From assembly GCF_029227915.1 (NCBI RefSeq), contig NC_079881.1, positions 186,001 through 250,000 on the forward strand: a stretch of DNA of 64,000 nt. Reading direction: 5' to 3'. The translations under genes and the position numbers were made by a program. Each line of letters begins with the position of its first letter. Positions within the stretch are counted from its first letter, which is position 1. A model generated the notes under the pieces. It had not been told where the DNA came from, ran no database searches, and saw only the letters and a list, made by a program, of their open reading frames with translations. The DNA comes from Hydractinia symbiolongicarpus (lineage: Eukaryota; Cnidaria; Hydrozoa; Anthoathecata; Hydractiniidae). Positions 47,701-61,315 of the stretch are shown piece after piece.

Positions 47701-49912
47701 TACTTTCTTTGTATACATTCGACTATACAAGCCAAGCCCGGGATTTACGGGAAATCGCGGGTTTTCGTTTGCCGGCGATTAAACTTCTTTTATTCAGCGT
47801 CTCATCAAAAATGAAAACATTTTTAAAAACTACAAGTCTCGTGGGCTTTAGTGGTGAAATAATAATTTAAATAATCGTTCGGGAAATGAGTTTACTCCCT
47901 CGGTACTTTCTTTGTATACTTTTGACTATACGGGCCGAGTCCGGGGTTTACGGGAAATGGCGGGTTTTCGTTTGCCGGCGATTAAACTTCTTTTATTCAG
48001 CGTCTCATCAGAAATGAAAACATTTTTGAAAACTACAAGTCTCATGCGTTTTAGTGGTGAAAAAATAATTTAAAAAGTTGTTTTGGAAATGAGTTTACTC
48101 CCTGGGTACTTTCTTTGTATACTTTTGACTATACGGGCCGAGTCGGGGATTTACGGGAAGTAGCGGGTTTTCGTTTGCCGGCGATTAAACTTCTTTTATT
48201 TATTGTCTCATCAAAAATGAAAACATTTTTAAAAACTACAAGTCTCATGTGCTTTAGTGGTGAAAAATTAATTTAAAAAATCGTTCGGGAAATTAGTTTA
48301 CTCCCTGGGTTCTTCCTTTGTATACTTTTGGCTATACGGGCCGAGTCCGGGGTTTACGGAAAATAGCGGGTTTTCGTTTGCCGGCGATTAAACTCCTTTT
48401 ATTCAGCGTCTCATCAAAAATGAAAACATTTTTGAAAACTACAAGTCTCATGCGTTTTAGTGGTGAAAAGATAATTTAAAAAATCGTTTTGGAAATGAGT
48501 TTACTCACAGGGTACTTTCTTTGTATACATTCGACTACACGGGCCAAGCCCGGGGTTTACGGGAAATCGCGGAATTTCGTTTGCCGGCGATTAAACCACT
48601 TTCACTAAGCATCTCATCAAAAATGAAAACATTTCTGAAAACTACAAGTCTCATGCGTTTTAGTGGTGAAAAAATAATTTAAAAAATCGTTCGGGAAATG
48701 AGTTTACTCCCTGGGTACCTTCTTTTTATACTTTTGACTATACGGGCCGAATCCGGGATTTACGGGAAATCGCGGGTTTTCGTTTGCCGGCGAATAAACT
48801 TCTTTTATTCAGCGTCTCATCAAAAATGAAAACATTTTTGAATATTACAAGTCTCATGCGTTTTAGTGGTGAAAAAATAATTTAAAAAATCGTTCGGGAA
48901 ATGAGTTTACTCCCTGGGTACTTTCTTTGTGTACTTTTGACTATACGGGCCGAGTCCGGGATTTACGGGAAATCGCGGGTTTGCGTTTGCCAGCGATTAA
49001 ACCACTTTCACTAAGCGTCTCATCAAAAATGAAAACATTTCTAAAAACTACAAGTCTCATGAGTTTTAGTGGTGAAAAAACAATTTAAAAAATCGTTCGG
49101 GAAATGAGTTTACTCCCTGGGTACTTTCTTTGTTTACTTTTGACTATACGGGCCGAGTCGGGGATTTACAGGAAGTCGCGGGTTTTCGTTTGCCGGCGAT
49201 TAAACTTCTTTTAATCAGCGTCTCATCAAAAATGAAAACATTTTTGTAAACAACAAGTCTCATGCGTTTTAGTGGTGAAAAAATAATTTAAAAAATCGTT
49301 CGGGAAATGAGCTTACTCCCAGGGTACTTTCTTTGTATACTTTTGGCTATACGGGCCGAGTCCGGGGTTTACGGAAAATGGCGGGTTTTCGTTTGCCGGC
49401 GATTAAACTCCTTTTATTCAGCGTCTCATCAAAAATGAAAACATTTTTGAAAACTACAAGTCTCATGCGTTTTAGTGGTGAAAAGATAATTTAAAAAATC
49501 GTTTTGGAAATGAGTTTACTCACAGGGTACTTTCTTTGTATACATTCGACTACACGGGCCAAGCCCGGGATTTACGGGAAATCGCGGAATTTCGTTTGCC
49601 GGCGATTAAACCACTTTTACTAAGCATCTCATCAAAAATGAAAACATTTCTGAAAACTACAAGTCTCATGCGTTTTAGTGGTGAAAAAATAATTTAAAAA
49701 ATCGTTCGGGAAATGAGTTTACTCCCTAAGTACCTTCTTTTTTATACTTTTGACTATACGGGCCGAATCCGGGATTTACGGGAAATCGCGGGTTTTCGTT
49801 TGCCGGCGATTAAACTTCTTTTATTCAGCGTCTCATCAAAAATGAAAACATTTTTGAATATTACAAGTCTCATGCGTTTTAGTGGTGAAAAAATAATTTA
49901 AAAAATCGTTCG
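40981..49912 (+). repeat. 15-monomer (3,046 bp) and 14-monomer (2,842 bp) HOR repeats
   Basis: The marker agtgtcatgcg lies at 41,541, 44,587 and 47,429. Copy 2 follows copy 1 at +3,046. A third copy, starting at a hybrid monomer near 47,290-47,330, follows at +2,842. Copies 1 and 3 both contain the 204-bp monomer with cttcttttttatac (near 43,850 and 49,738, offset 5,888). Confidence 0.82.
45700..46511 (+). repeat. Tandem dimer duplication (2 x 406 bp)
   Basis: The rare variant ctggggaccttc occurs only at 45,869 and 46,275, exactly two monomers apart, and the flanking subtype order is repeated. Limits are approximate. Confidence 0.8.
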
Positions 49913-51533
49913 GGAAATGATTTTACTCCCTGGGTACTTTCTTTGTGTACTTTTGACTATACGGGCCGAGTCCGGGATTTACGGGAAATCGCGGGTTTGC
50001 GTTTGCCAGCGATTAAACCACTTTCACTAAGCGTCTCATCAAAAATGAAAACATTTCTAAAAACTACAAGTCTCATGCGTTTTAGTGGTGAAAAAACAAT
50101 TTAAAAAATCGTTCGGGAAATGAGTTTACTCCCTGGGTACTTTCTTTGTTTACTTTTGACTATACGGGCCGAGTCGGGGATTTACGGGAAGTCGCGGGTT
50201 TTCGTTTGCGGGCGATTAAACTTCTTTTAATCAGCGTCTCATCAAAAATGAAAACATTTTTGTAAACAACAAGTCTCATGCGTTTTAGTGGTGAAAAAAT
50301 AATTTAAAAAATCGTTCGGGAAATGAGCTTACTCCCAGGGTACTTTCTTTGTATACTTTTGACTATACGGGCCGAGTCCGGTATTTACGGGAAATCGCAG
50401 GTTTTCGTTTGCCGGCGATTAAACTTCTTTTATTCAGCGTCTCATCAAAAATGAAAACATTTTTGTAAACTACAAGTCTCATGCGTTTTAGTGGTGAAAA
50501 AATAATTTAAAAAATTGTTTGGAAAATGACTTTACTCCCTGGGTACTTTCTTTGTGTACTTTTGACTATACGGGCCGAGTCCGGGATTTACGGGAAATCG
50601 CGGGTTTGCGTTTGCCAGCAATTAAACCACTTTCACTAAGCGTCTCATCAAAAATGAAAACATTTCTAAAAACTACAAGTCTCATGCGTTTTAGTGGTGA
50701 AAAAATAATTTAAAAAATCGTTCGGGAAATGATTTTACTCCCTGGGTACTTTCTTTGTGTACTTTTGACTATACGGGCCGAGTCCGGGATTTACGGGAAA
50801 TCGCGGGTTTGCGTTTGCCAGCGATTAAACCACTTTCACTAAGCGTCTCATCAAAAATGAAAACATTTCTAAAAACTACAAGTCTCATGCGTTTTAGTGG
50901 TGAAAAAACAATTTAAAAAATCGTTCGGGAAATGAGTTTACTCCCTGGGTACTTTCTTTGTTTACTTTTGACTATACGGGCCGAGTCGGGGATTTACGGG
51001 AAGTCGCGGGTTTTCGTTTGCGGGCGATTAAACTTCTTTTAATCAGCGTCTCATCAAAAATGAAAACATTTTTGTAAACAACAAGTCTCATGCGTTTTAG
51101 TGGTGAAAAAATAATTTAAAAAATCGTTCGGGAAATGAGCTTACTCCCAGGGTACTTTCTTTGTATACTTTTGACTATACGGGCCGAGTCCGGTATTTAC
51201 GGGAAATCGCAGGTTTTCGTTTGCCGGCGATTAAACTTCTTTTATTCAGCGTCTCATCAAAAATGAAAACATTTTTGTAAACTACAAGTCTCATGCGTTT
51301 TAGTGGTGAAAAAATAATTTAAAAAATTGTTTGGAAAATGACTTTACTCCCTGGGTACTTTCTTTGTGTACTTTTGACTATACGGGCCGAGTCCGGGATT
51401 TACGGGAAATCGCGGGTTTGCGTTTGCCAGCGATTAAACCACTTTCACTAAGCGTCTCATCAAAAATGAAAACATTTCTAAAAACTACAAGTCTCATGCG
51501 TTTTAGTGGTGAAAAAATAATTTAAAAAATCGT
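49910..51533 (+). repeat. Tandem tetramer duplication (2 x 812 bp)
   Basis: Two four-monomer units at offset 812 share gattttactcc (49,919 and 50,731), gcgggcgattaaac and ttgtttggaaaatgac (50,515 and 51,327). One difference noticed is ccagcaatt near 50,616 against ccagcgatt at 51,428. The second unit contains the LINE-free equivalent of the LINE insertion site. Confidence 0.82.
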
Positions 51534-54500
51534 TCGGGAAATGAGTTTACTCCCTGGGTACTTTCTTTGTTTACTTTTGACTATACGGGCCGAGTCGGGG
51601 ATTTACGGGAAGTCGCGGGTTTTCGTTTGCCGGCGATTAAACTTCTTTTATTCAGCGTCTCATCAAAAATGAAAACATTTTTGTAAACAACAAGTCTCAT
51701 GCGTTTTAGTGGTGAAAAAATAATTTAAAAAATCGTTCGGGAAATGAGCTTACTCCCAGGGTACTTTCTTTGTATACTTTTGACTATACGGGCCGAGTCC
51801 GGTATTTACGGGAAATCGCAGGTTTTCGTTTGCCGGCGATTAAACTTCTTTTATTCAGCGTCTCATCAAAAATGAAAACATTTTTGTAAACTACAAGTCT
51901 CATGCGTTTTAGTGGTGAAAAAATAATTTAAAAAATTGTTTGGGAAATGACTTTACTCCCTGGGTACTTTCGTTGTATACTTTTGACTATACGGGCCGAG
52001 TCCGGGGTTTACGGGAAATGGCGGGTTTTCGTTTGCCGGCGATTAAACTTCTTTTATTCAGCGTCTCATCAAAAATGAAAACATTTTTGAAAACTACAAG
52101 TCTCTGCGTTTTAGTGGTGAAAAGATAATTTAAAAAATCGTTTTGGAAATGAGTTTACTCACAGGGTACTTTCTTTGTATACATTCGACTATAAAGGCCA
52201 AGCCCGGGATTTACGGGAAATCGCGGGTTTTCTTTTGCCGGCGATTAAACCACTTTCACTAGGCGTCTCATCAAAAATGAAAACATTTCTGAAAACTACA
52301 ATTCTCATGCGTTTTAGTGGTGAAAAAATAATTTAAAAAATCGTTCGGGAAATGAGTTTACTCCCTGGGTACTTTCTTTGTATACTTTTGACTATACGGG
52401 CCGACTCCGGGGTTTACGGGAAATGGCGGGTTTTCGTTTGCCGGCGATTAAAGTTCTTTTATTCAGCGTCTCATCAAAAATGAAAACATTTTTGAATATT
52501 ACAAGTCTCATGCATTTTAGTGGTGAAAAAATAATTTAAAAAATCGTTCGGGAAATGAGTTTACTCCCTGGGTACTTTCTTTGTATACTTTTGAATATAC
52601 GGGCCAAGTCGGAGATTTACGGGAAGTCGCGGGTTTTCGTTTGCCGGCGATTAAACTTCTTTTATTCAGCGTCTCATCAAAAATGAAAACATTTTTAAAA
52701 ACTACAAGTCTCATGGGTTTTTAGTGGTTAAATAATAATTTAAAAAATCGTTCGGGAAATGAGTTTACTCCCTGGGTACTTTCTTTGTATACATTCGACT
52801 ATACGGGCCAAGCCCGGGATGTACGGGAAATCGCGGGTTTCGTTTGCCGGCGATTAAACCACTTTCATTAAGGGTCTCATCAAAAATGAAAACATTTCTG
52901 AAAACTACAAGTCTCATGCGTTTTAGTGGTGAAAAAATAATTTAAAAAATCGTTCGGGAAATGAGTTTACTCCCTGGGTACCTTCTTTTTATACTTTTGA
53001 CTATACGGGCCGAATCCGGGATTTACGGGAAATCGCGGGTTTTCGTTTGCCGGCGAATAAACTTCTTTTATTCAGCGTCTCATCAAAAATGAAAACATTT
53101 TTGAATATTACAAGTCTCATGCGTTTTAGTGGTGAAAAAATAATTTAAAAAATCGTTCGGGAAATGAGTTTACTCCCTGGGTACTTTCTTTGTGTACTTT
53201 TGACTATACGGGCCGAGTCCGGGATTTACGGGAAATCGCGGGTTTGCGTTTGCCAGGGATTAAACCACTTTCACTAAGCGTCTCATCAAAAATGAAAACA
53301 TTTCTAAAAACTACAAGTCTCATGCGTTTTAGTGGTGAAAAAACAATTTAAAAAATCGTTCGGGAAATGAGTTTACTCCCTGGGTACTTTCTTTGTTTAC
53401 TTTTGACTATACGGGCCGAGTCGGGGATTTACGGGAAGTCGCGGGTTTTCGTTTGCCGGCGATTAAACTTCTTTTAATCAGCGTCTCATCAAAAATGAAA
53501 ACATTTTTGTAAACAACAAGTCTCATGCGTTTTAGTGGTGAAAAAATAATTTAAAAAATCGTTCGGGAAATGAGCTTACTCCCAGGGTACTTTCTTTGTA
53601 TACTTTTGGCTATACGGGCCGAGTCCGGGGTTTACGGAAAATGGTGGGTTTTCGTTTGCCGTCGATTAAACTCCTTTTATTCAGCGTCTCATCAAAAATG
53701 AAAACATTTTTGAAAACTACAAGTCTCATGCGTTTTAGTGGTGAAAAGATAATTTAAAAAATCGTTTTGGAAATGAGTTTACTCACAGGGTACTTTCTTT
53801 GTATACATTCGACTACACGGGCCAAGCCCGGGATTTACTGGAAATCGCGGAATTTCGTTTGCCGGCGATTAAACCACTTTCACTAAGCATCTTATCAAAA
53901 ATGAAAACATTTCTGAAAACTACAAGTTTCATGCGTTCTGGTGGTGAAAAAATAATTTAAAAAATCGTTCGGGAAATGAGTTTACTCCCTGGGTACCTTC
54001 TTTTTATACTTTTGACTATACGGGCCGAATCCGGGATTTACGGGAAATCGCGGGTTTTCGTTTGCCGGCAAATAAACTTCTTTTATTCAGCGTCTCATCA
54101 AAAATGAAAACATTTTTGAATATTACAAGTCTCATGCGTTTTAGTGGTGAAAAAATAATTTAAAAAATCGTTCGGGAAATGAGTTTACTCCCTGGGTACT
54201 TTCTTTGTGTACTTTTGACTATTCGGGCCGAGTCCGGGATTTACGGGAAATCGCGGGTTTGCGTTTGCCAGCGATTAAACCACTTTCACTAAGCGTCTCA
54301 TCAAAAATGAAAACATTTCTAAAAACTACAAGTCTCATGCGTTTTAGTGGTGAAAAAACAATTTAAAAAATCGTTCGGGAAATGAGTTTACTCCCTGGGT
54401 ACTTTCTTTGTTTACTTTTGACTATACGGGCCGAGTCGGGGATTTACGGGAAGTCGCGGGTTTTCGTTTGCCGGCGATTAAACTTCTCTTAATCAGCGTC

Positions 54501-57500
54501 TCATCAAAAATGAAAACATTTTTGTAAACAACAAGTCTCATGCGTTTTAGTGGTGAAAAAATAATTTAAAAAATCGTTCGGGAAATGAGCTTACTCCCAG
54601 GGTACTTTCTTTGTATACTTTTGACTATACGGGCCGAGTCCGGTATTTACGGGAAATCGCAGGTTTTCGTTTGCCGGCGATTAAACTTCTTTTATTCAGC
54701 GTCTCATCAAAAATGAAAACATTTTTGTAAACTACAAGTCTCATGCGTTTTAGTGGTGAAAAAATAATTTAAAAAATCGTTCGGGAAATGAGCTTACTCC
54801 CTGGGTACTTTCTTTGTGTACTTTTGACTATACGGGCCGAGACCGGGATTTACGGGAAATCGCGGGTTTGCGTTTGCCAGCGATTAAACCACTTTCACTA
54901 AGCGTCTCATCAAAAATGAAAACATTTCTAAAAACTACAAGTCTCATGCGTTTTAGTGGTGAAAAAATAAAATAAAAAATCGTTCGGGAAATGAGTTTAC
55001 TCCCTGGGTACTTTCTTTGTTTACTTTTGACTATACGGGCCGAGTCGGGGATTTACGGGAAGTCGCGGGTTTTCGTTTGCCGGCGATTAAACTTCTTTTA
55101 TTCAGCGTTTCATCAAAAATGAAAACATTTTTGTAAAGAACAAGTCTCATGCGTTTTAGTGGTGAAAAAATAATTTAAAAAATCGTTCGGGAAATGAGCT
55201 TACTCCCAGGGTACTTTCTTTGTATACTTTTGACTATACGGGCCGAGTCCGGTATTTACGGGAAATCGCAGGTTTTCGTTTGCCGGCGATTAAACTTCTT
55301 TTATTCAGCGTCTCATCAAAAATGAAAACATTTTTGTAAACTACAAGTCTCATGCGTTATAGTGGTGAAAAAATAATTTAAAAAATCGTTCGTGAAATGA
55401 CTTTACTCCCTGGGTACTTTCGTTGTATACTTTTGACTATACGGGCCGAGTCCGGGGTTTACGGGAAATGGCGGGTTGTCGTTTGCCGGCGATTAAACCA
55501 CTTTCATTAAGCGTCTCATCAAAAATGAAAACATTTCTGAAAACTACAAGTGTCATGCGTTTTAGTGAAAAAAAAATAATTTAAAAAATCTTTCGGGAAA
55601 CGAGTTTACTCCCTGGTTACCTTCTTTGTATACTTTTGACTATACGGGCCGAGTCCGGGATTTACGGGAAATCGCGGGTTTTCGTTTGCCGGCGATTAAA
55701 CTTCTTTTATTTATTGTCTCATCAAAAATGAAAACATTTTTAAAAACTACAAGTCTCATGTGCTTTAGTGGTGAAAAATTAATTTAAATAATCATTCGGG
55801 AAATGAGTTTACTCCCTCGGTACTTTCTTTGTATACTTTTGACTATACGGGCCGAGTCCGGGGTTTACGGAAAATGGCGGGTTTTCGTTTGCCGGCGATT
55901 AAACTCCTTTTATTCAGCGTCTCATCAAAAATGAAAACATTTTTGAAAACTACAAGTCTCATGCGTTTTAGTGGTGAAAAGATAATTTAAAAAATCGTTT
56001 TGGAAATGAGTTTACTCACAGGGTACTTTCTTTGTATACTTTTGACTATACGGGCCGAGTCGGGGATTTACGGGAAGTCGCGGGTTTTCGTTTGCCGGCG
56101 ATTAAACTTCTTTTATTTATTGTCTCATCAAAAATGAAAACATTTTTAAAAACTACAAGTCTCATGTGCTTTAGTGGTGAAAAATTAATTTAAAAAATCG
56201 TTCGGGAAATTAGTTTACTCCCTGGGTACTTCCTTTGTATACTTTTGGCTATACGGGCCGAGTCCGGGGTTTACGGAAAATGGCGGGTTTTCGTTTGCCG
56301 GCGATTAAACTCCTTTTATTCAGCGTCTCATCAAAAATGAAAACATTTTTGAAAACTACAAGTCTCATGCGTTTTAGTGGTGAAAAGATAATTTAAAAAA
56401 TCGTTTTGGAAATGAGTTTACTCACAGGGTACTTTCTTTGTATACATTCGACTACACGGGCCAATCCCGGGATTTACGGGAAATCTCGGAATTTCGTTTG
56501 CCGGCGATTAAACCACTTTCACTAAGCATCTCATCAAAAATGAAAACATTTCTGAAAACTACAATTCTCATGCGTTTTAGTGGTGAAAAAATAATTTAAA
56601 AAATCGTTCGGGAAATGAGTTTACTCCCTGGGTACCTTCTTTTTATACTTTTGACTATACGGGCCGAATCCGGGATTTACGGGAAATCGCGGGTTTTCGT
56701 TTGCCGGCGAATAAACTTCTTTTATTCAGCGTCTCATCAAAAATGAAAACATTTTTGAATATTACAAGTCTCATGCGTTTTAGTGGTGAAAAAATAATTT
56801 AAAAAATCGTTCGGGAAATGAGTTTACTCCCTGGGTACTTTCTTTGTGTACTTTTGACTATACGGGCCGAGTCCGGGATTTACGGGAAATCGCGGGTTTG
56901 CGTTTGCCAGCGATTAAACCACTTTCACTAAGCGTCTCATCAAAAATGAAAACATTTCTAAAAACTACAAGTCTCATGCGTTTTAGTGGTGAAAAAACAA
57001 TTTAAAAAATCGTTCGGGAAATGAGTTTACTCCCTGGGTACTTTCTTTGTTTACTTTTGACTATACGGGCCGAGTCGGGGATTTACGGGAAGTCGCGGGT
57101 TTTCGTTTGCCGGCGATTAAACTTCTTTTAATCAGCGTCTCATCAAAAATGAAAACATTTTTGTAAACAACAAGTCTCATGCGTTTTAGTGGTGAAAAAA
57201 TAATTTAAAAAATCGTTCGTGAAATGAGCTTACTCCCAGGGTACTTTCCTTGTATACTTTTGGCTATACGGGCCGAGTCCGGGGTTTACGGAAAATGGCG
57301 GGTTTTTGTTTGCCGGCGATTAAACTCCTTTTATTCAGCGTCTCATCAAAAATGAAAACATTTTTGAAAACTACAAGTCTCATGCGTTTTAGTGGTGAAA
57401 AGATAATTTAAAAAATCGTTTTGGAAATGAGTTTACTCACAGGTTACTTTCTTTGTATACATTCGACTGCACGGGCCAAGCCCGGGATTTACGGGAAATC

Positions 57501-60500
57501 GCGGAATTTCGTTTGCCGGCGATTAAACCACTTTCACTAAGCATCTCATCAAAAATGAAAACATTTCTGAAAACTACAAGTCTCATGCGTTTTAGTGGTG
57601 AAAAAATAATTTAAAAAATCGTTCGGGAAATGATTTTACTCCCTGGGTACTTTCTTTGTGTACTTTTGACTATACGGGCCGAGTCGGGGATTTACGGGAA
57701 GTCGCGGGTTTTCGTTTGCGGGCGATTAAACTTCTTTTAATCAGCGTCTCATCAAAAATGAAAACATTTTTGTAAACAACAAGTCTCATGCGTTTTAGTG
57801 GTGAAAAAATAATTTAAAAAATCGTTCGGGAAATGAGTTTACTCCCTGGGTACTTTCTTTGTGTACTTTTGACTATACGGGCCGAGTCCGGGATTTACGG
57901 GAAATCGCGGGTTTGCGTTTGCCAGCGATTAAACCACTTTCACTAAGCGTCTCATCAAAAATGAAAACATTTCTAAAAACTACAAGTCTCATGCGTTTTA
58001 GTGGTGAAAAAACAATTTAAAAAATCGTTCGGGAAATGAGTTTACTCCCTGGATATTTTTGTTTGTTTACTTTTGACTATACGGGCCGAGTCGGGGATTT
58101 ACGGGAAGTCGCGGGCTTTCGTTTGCCGGCGATTAAACTTCTTTTAATCAGCGTCTCATCAAAAATGAAAACATTTTTGTAAACAACAAGTCTCATGCGT
58201 TTTAGTGGTGAAAAAATAATTTAAAAAATCGTTCGGGAAATGAGCTTACTCCCAGGGTACTTTCTTTGTATACTTTTGGCTATACGGGCCGAGTCCGGGG
58301 TTTACGGAAAATGGCGGGTTTTCGTTTGCCGGCGATTAAACTCCTTTTATTCAGCGTCTCATCAAAAATGAAAACATTTTTGAAAACTACAAGTCTCATG
58401 CGTTTTAGTGGTGAAAAGATAATTTAAAAAATCGTTTTGGAAATGAGTTTACTCACAGGGTACTTTCTTTGTATACATTCGACTACACGGGCCAAGCCCG
58501 GGATTTACGGGAAATCGCGGAATTTCGTTTGCCGGCGATTAAACCACTTTCACTAAGCATCTCATCAAAAATGAAAACATTTCTGAAAACTACAAGTCTC
58601 ATGCGTTTTAGTGGTGAAAAAATAATTTAAAAAATCTTTCGGGAAATGAGTTTACTCCCTGGGTACCTTCTTTTTATACTTTTGACTATACGGGCCGAAT
58701 CCGGGATTTACGGGAAATCGCGGGTTTTCGTTTGCCGGCGATTAAACTTCTTTTATTCAGCGTCTCATCAAAAATGAAAACATTTTTGAATATTACAAGT
58801 CTCATGCGTTTTAGTGGTGAAAAAATAATTTAAAAAATCGTTCGGGAAATGATTTTACTCCCTGGGTACTTTCTTTGTGTACTTTTGACTATACGGGCCG
58901 AGGCCGGGATTTACGGGAAATCGCGGGTTTGCGTTTGCCAGCGATTAAACCACTTTCACTAAGCGTCTCATCAAAAATGAAAACATTTCTAAAAACTACA
59001 AGTCTCATGCGTTTTAGTGGTGAAAAAATAATTTAAAAAATCGTTCGGGAAATGAGCTTACTCCCAGGGTACTTTCTTTGTATACTTTTGGCTATACGGT
59101 CCGAGTCCGGGATTTACGGGAAATCGCGGGTTTTCGTTTGCCGGCGATTAAACTTCTTTTATTCAGCGTCTCATCAAAAATGAAAACATTTTTGAATATT
59201 ACAAGTCTCATGCGTTTTAGTGGTGAAAAAATAATTTAAAAAATCGTTCGGGAAATGATTTTACTCCCTGGGTACTTTCTTTGTTTACTTTTGACTATAC
59301 GGGCCGAGTCGGGGATTTACGGGAAGTCGCGGGTTTTCGTTTGCCGGCGATTAAACTTCTTTTAATCAGCGTCTCATCAAAAATGAAAACATTTTTGTAA
59401 ACAACAAGTCTCATGCGTTTTAGTGGTGAAAAAATAATTTAAAAAATCGTTCGGGAAATGAGCTTACTCCCAGGGTACTTTCTTTGTATACTTTTGGCTA
59501 TACGGTCCGAGTCCGGGGTTTACGGAAAATGGCGGGTTTTCGTTTGCCGGCGATTAAACTCCTTTTATTCAGCGTCTCATCAAAAATGAAAACATTTTTG
59601 AAAACTACAAGTCTCATGCGTTTTAGTGGTGAAAAGATAATTTAAAAAATCGTTTTGGAAATGAGTTTACTCACAGGGTACTTTCTTTGTATACATTCGA
59701 CTACACGGGCCAAGCCCGGGATTTACGGGAAATCGCGGAATTTCGTTTGCCGGCGATTAAACCACTTTCACTAAACATCTCATCAAAAATGAAAACATTT
59801 CTGAAAACTACAAGTCTCATGCGTTTTAGTGGTGAAAAAATAATTTAAAAAATCGTTCGGGAAATGAGTTTACTCTCTGGGTACTTTCTTTGTTTACTTT
59901 TGACTATACGGGCCGAGTCGGGGATATACGGGAAGTCGCGGGTTTTCGTTTGCCGGCGATTAAACTTCTTTCATTCAGCGTCTCATCAAAAATAAAAACA
60001 TTTTTGTAAACAACAAGTCTCATGCGTTTTAGTGGTGAAAAAATAATTTAAAAAATCGTTCGGGAAATGAGCTTACTCCCAGGGTACTTTCTTTGTATAC
60101 TTTTGACTATACGGGCCGAGTCCGGTATTTACGGGAAATCGCAGGTTTTCGTTTGCCGGCGATTAAACTTCTTTTATTCAGCGTCTCATCAAAAATGAAA
60201 ACATTTTTGTAAACTACAAGTCTCATGCGTTATAGTGGTGAAAAAATAATTTAAAAAATCGTTCGTGAAATGACTTTACTCCCTGGGTACTTTCGTTGTA
60301 TACTTTTGACTATACGGGCCGAGTCCGGGGTTTACGGGAAATGGCGGGTTTTCGTTTGCCGGCGATTAAACCACATTCATTAAGCGTCTCATCAAAAATG
60401 AAAACATTTCTGAAAACTACAAGTGTCATGCGTTTTGGTGAAGAAAAAATAATTTAAAAAATCTTTCGGGAAACGAGTTTACTCCCTGGTTACCTTCTTT

Positions 60501-61315
60501 GTATACTTTTGACTATACGGGCCGAGTCCGGGATTTACGGGAAATCGCGGGTTTTCGTTTGCGGCGATTAAACTTCTTTTATTCAGCGTCTCATCAGAAA
60601 TGAAAACATTTTTGAAAACTACAAGTCTCGTGCGTTTTAGTGGTGAAATAATAATTTAAATAATCGTTCGGGAAATGAGTTTACTCCCTCGGTACTTTCT
60701 TTGTATACTTTTGACTATACGGGCCGAGTCCGGGGTTTACGGGAAATGGCGGATTTTCGTTTGCCGGCGATTAAACTTCTTTTATTCAGCGTCTCATCAG
60801 AAATGAAAACATTTTTGAAAACTACAAGTCTCATGCGTTTTAGTGGTGAAAAAATAATTTAAAAAGTCGTTTTGGAAATGAGTTTACTCCCTGGGTACTT
60901 TCTTTGTATACTTTTGACTATACGGGCCGAGTCGGGGATTTACGGGAAGTCGCGGGTTTTCGTTTGCCGGCGATTAAACTTCTTTTATTTATTGTCTCAT
61001 CAAAAATGAAAACATTTTTAAAAACTACAAGTCTCATGTGCTTTAGTGGTGAAAAATTAATTTAAAAAATCGTTCGGGAAATTAGTTTACTCCCTGGGTA
61101 CTTCCTTTGTATACTTTTGGCTATACGGGCCGAGTCCGGGGTTTACGGAAAATGGCGGGTTTTCGTTTGCCGGCGATTAAACTCCTTTTATTCAGCGTCT
61201 CATCAAAAATGAAAACATTTTTGAAAACTACAAGTCTCATGCGTTTTAGTGGTGAAAAGATAATTTAAAAAATCGTTTTGGAAATGAGTTTACTCACAGG
61301 GTACTTTCTTTGTAT

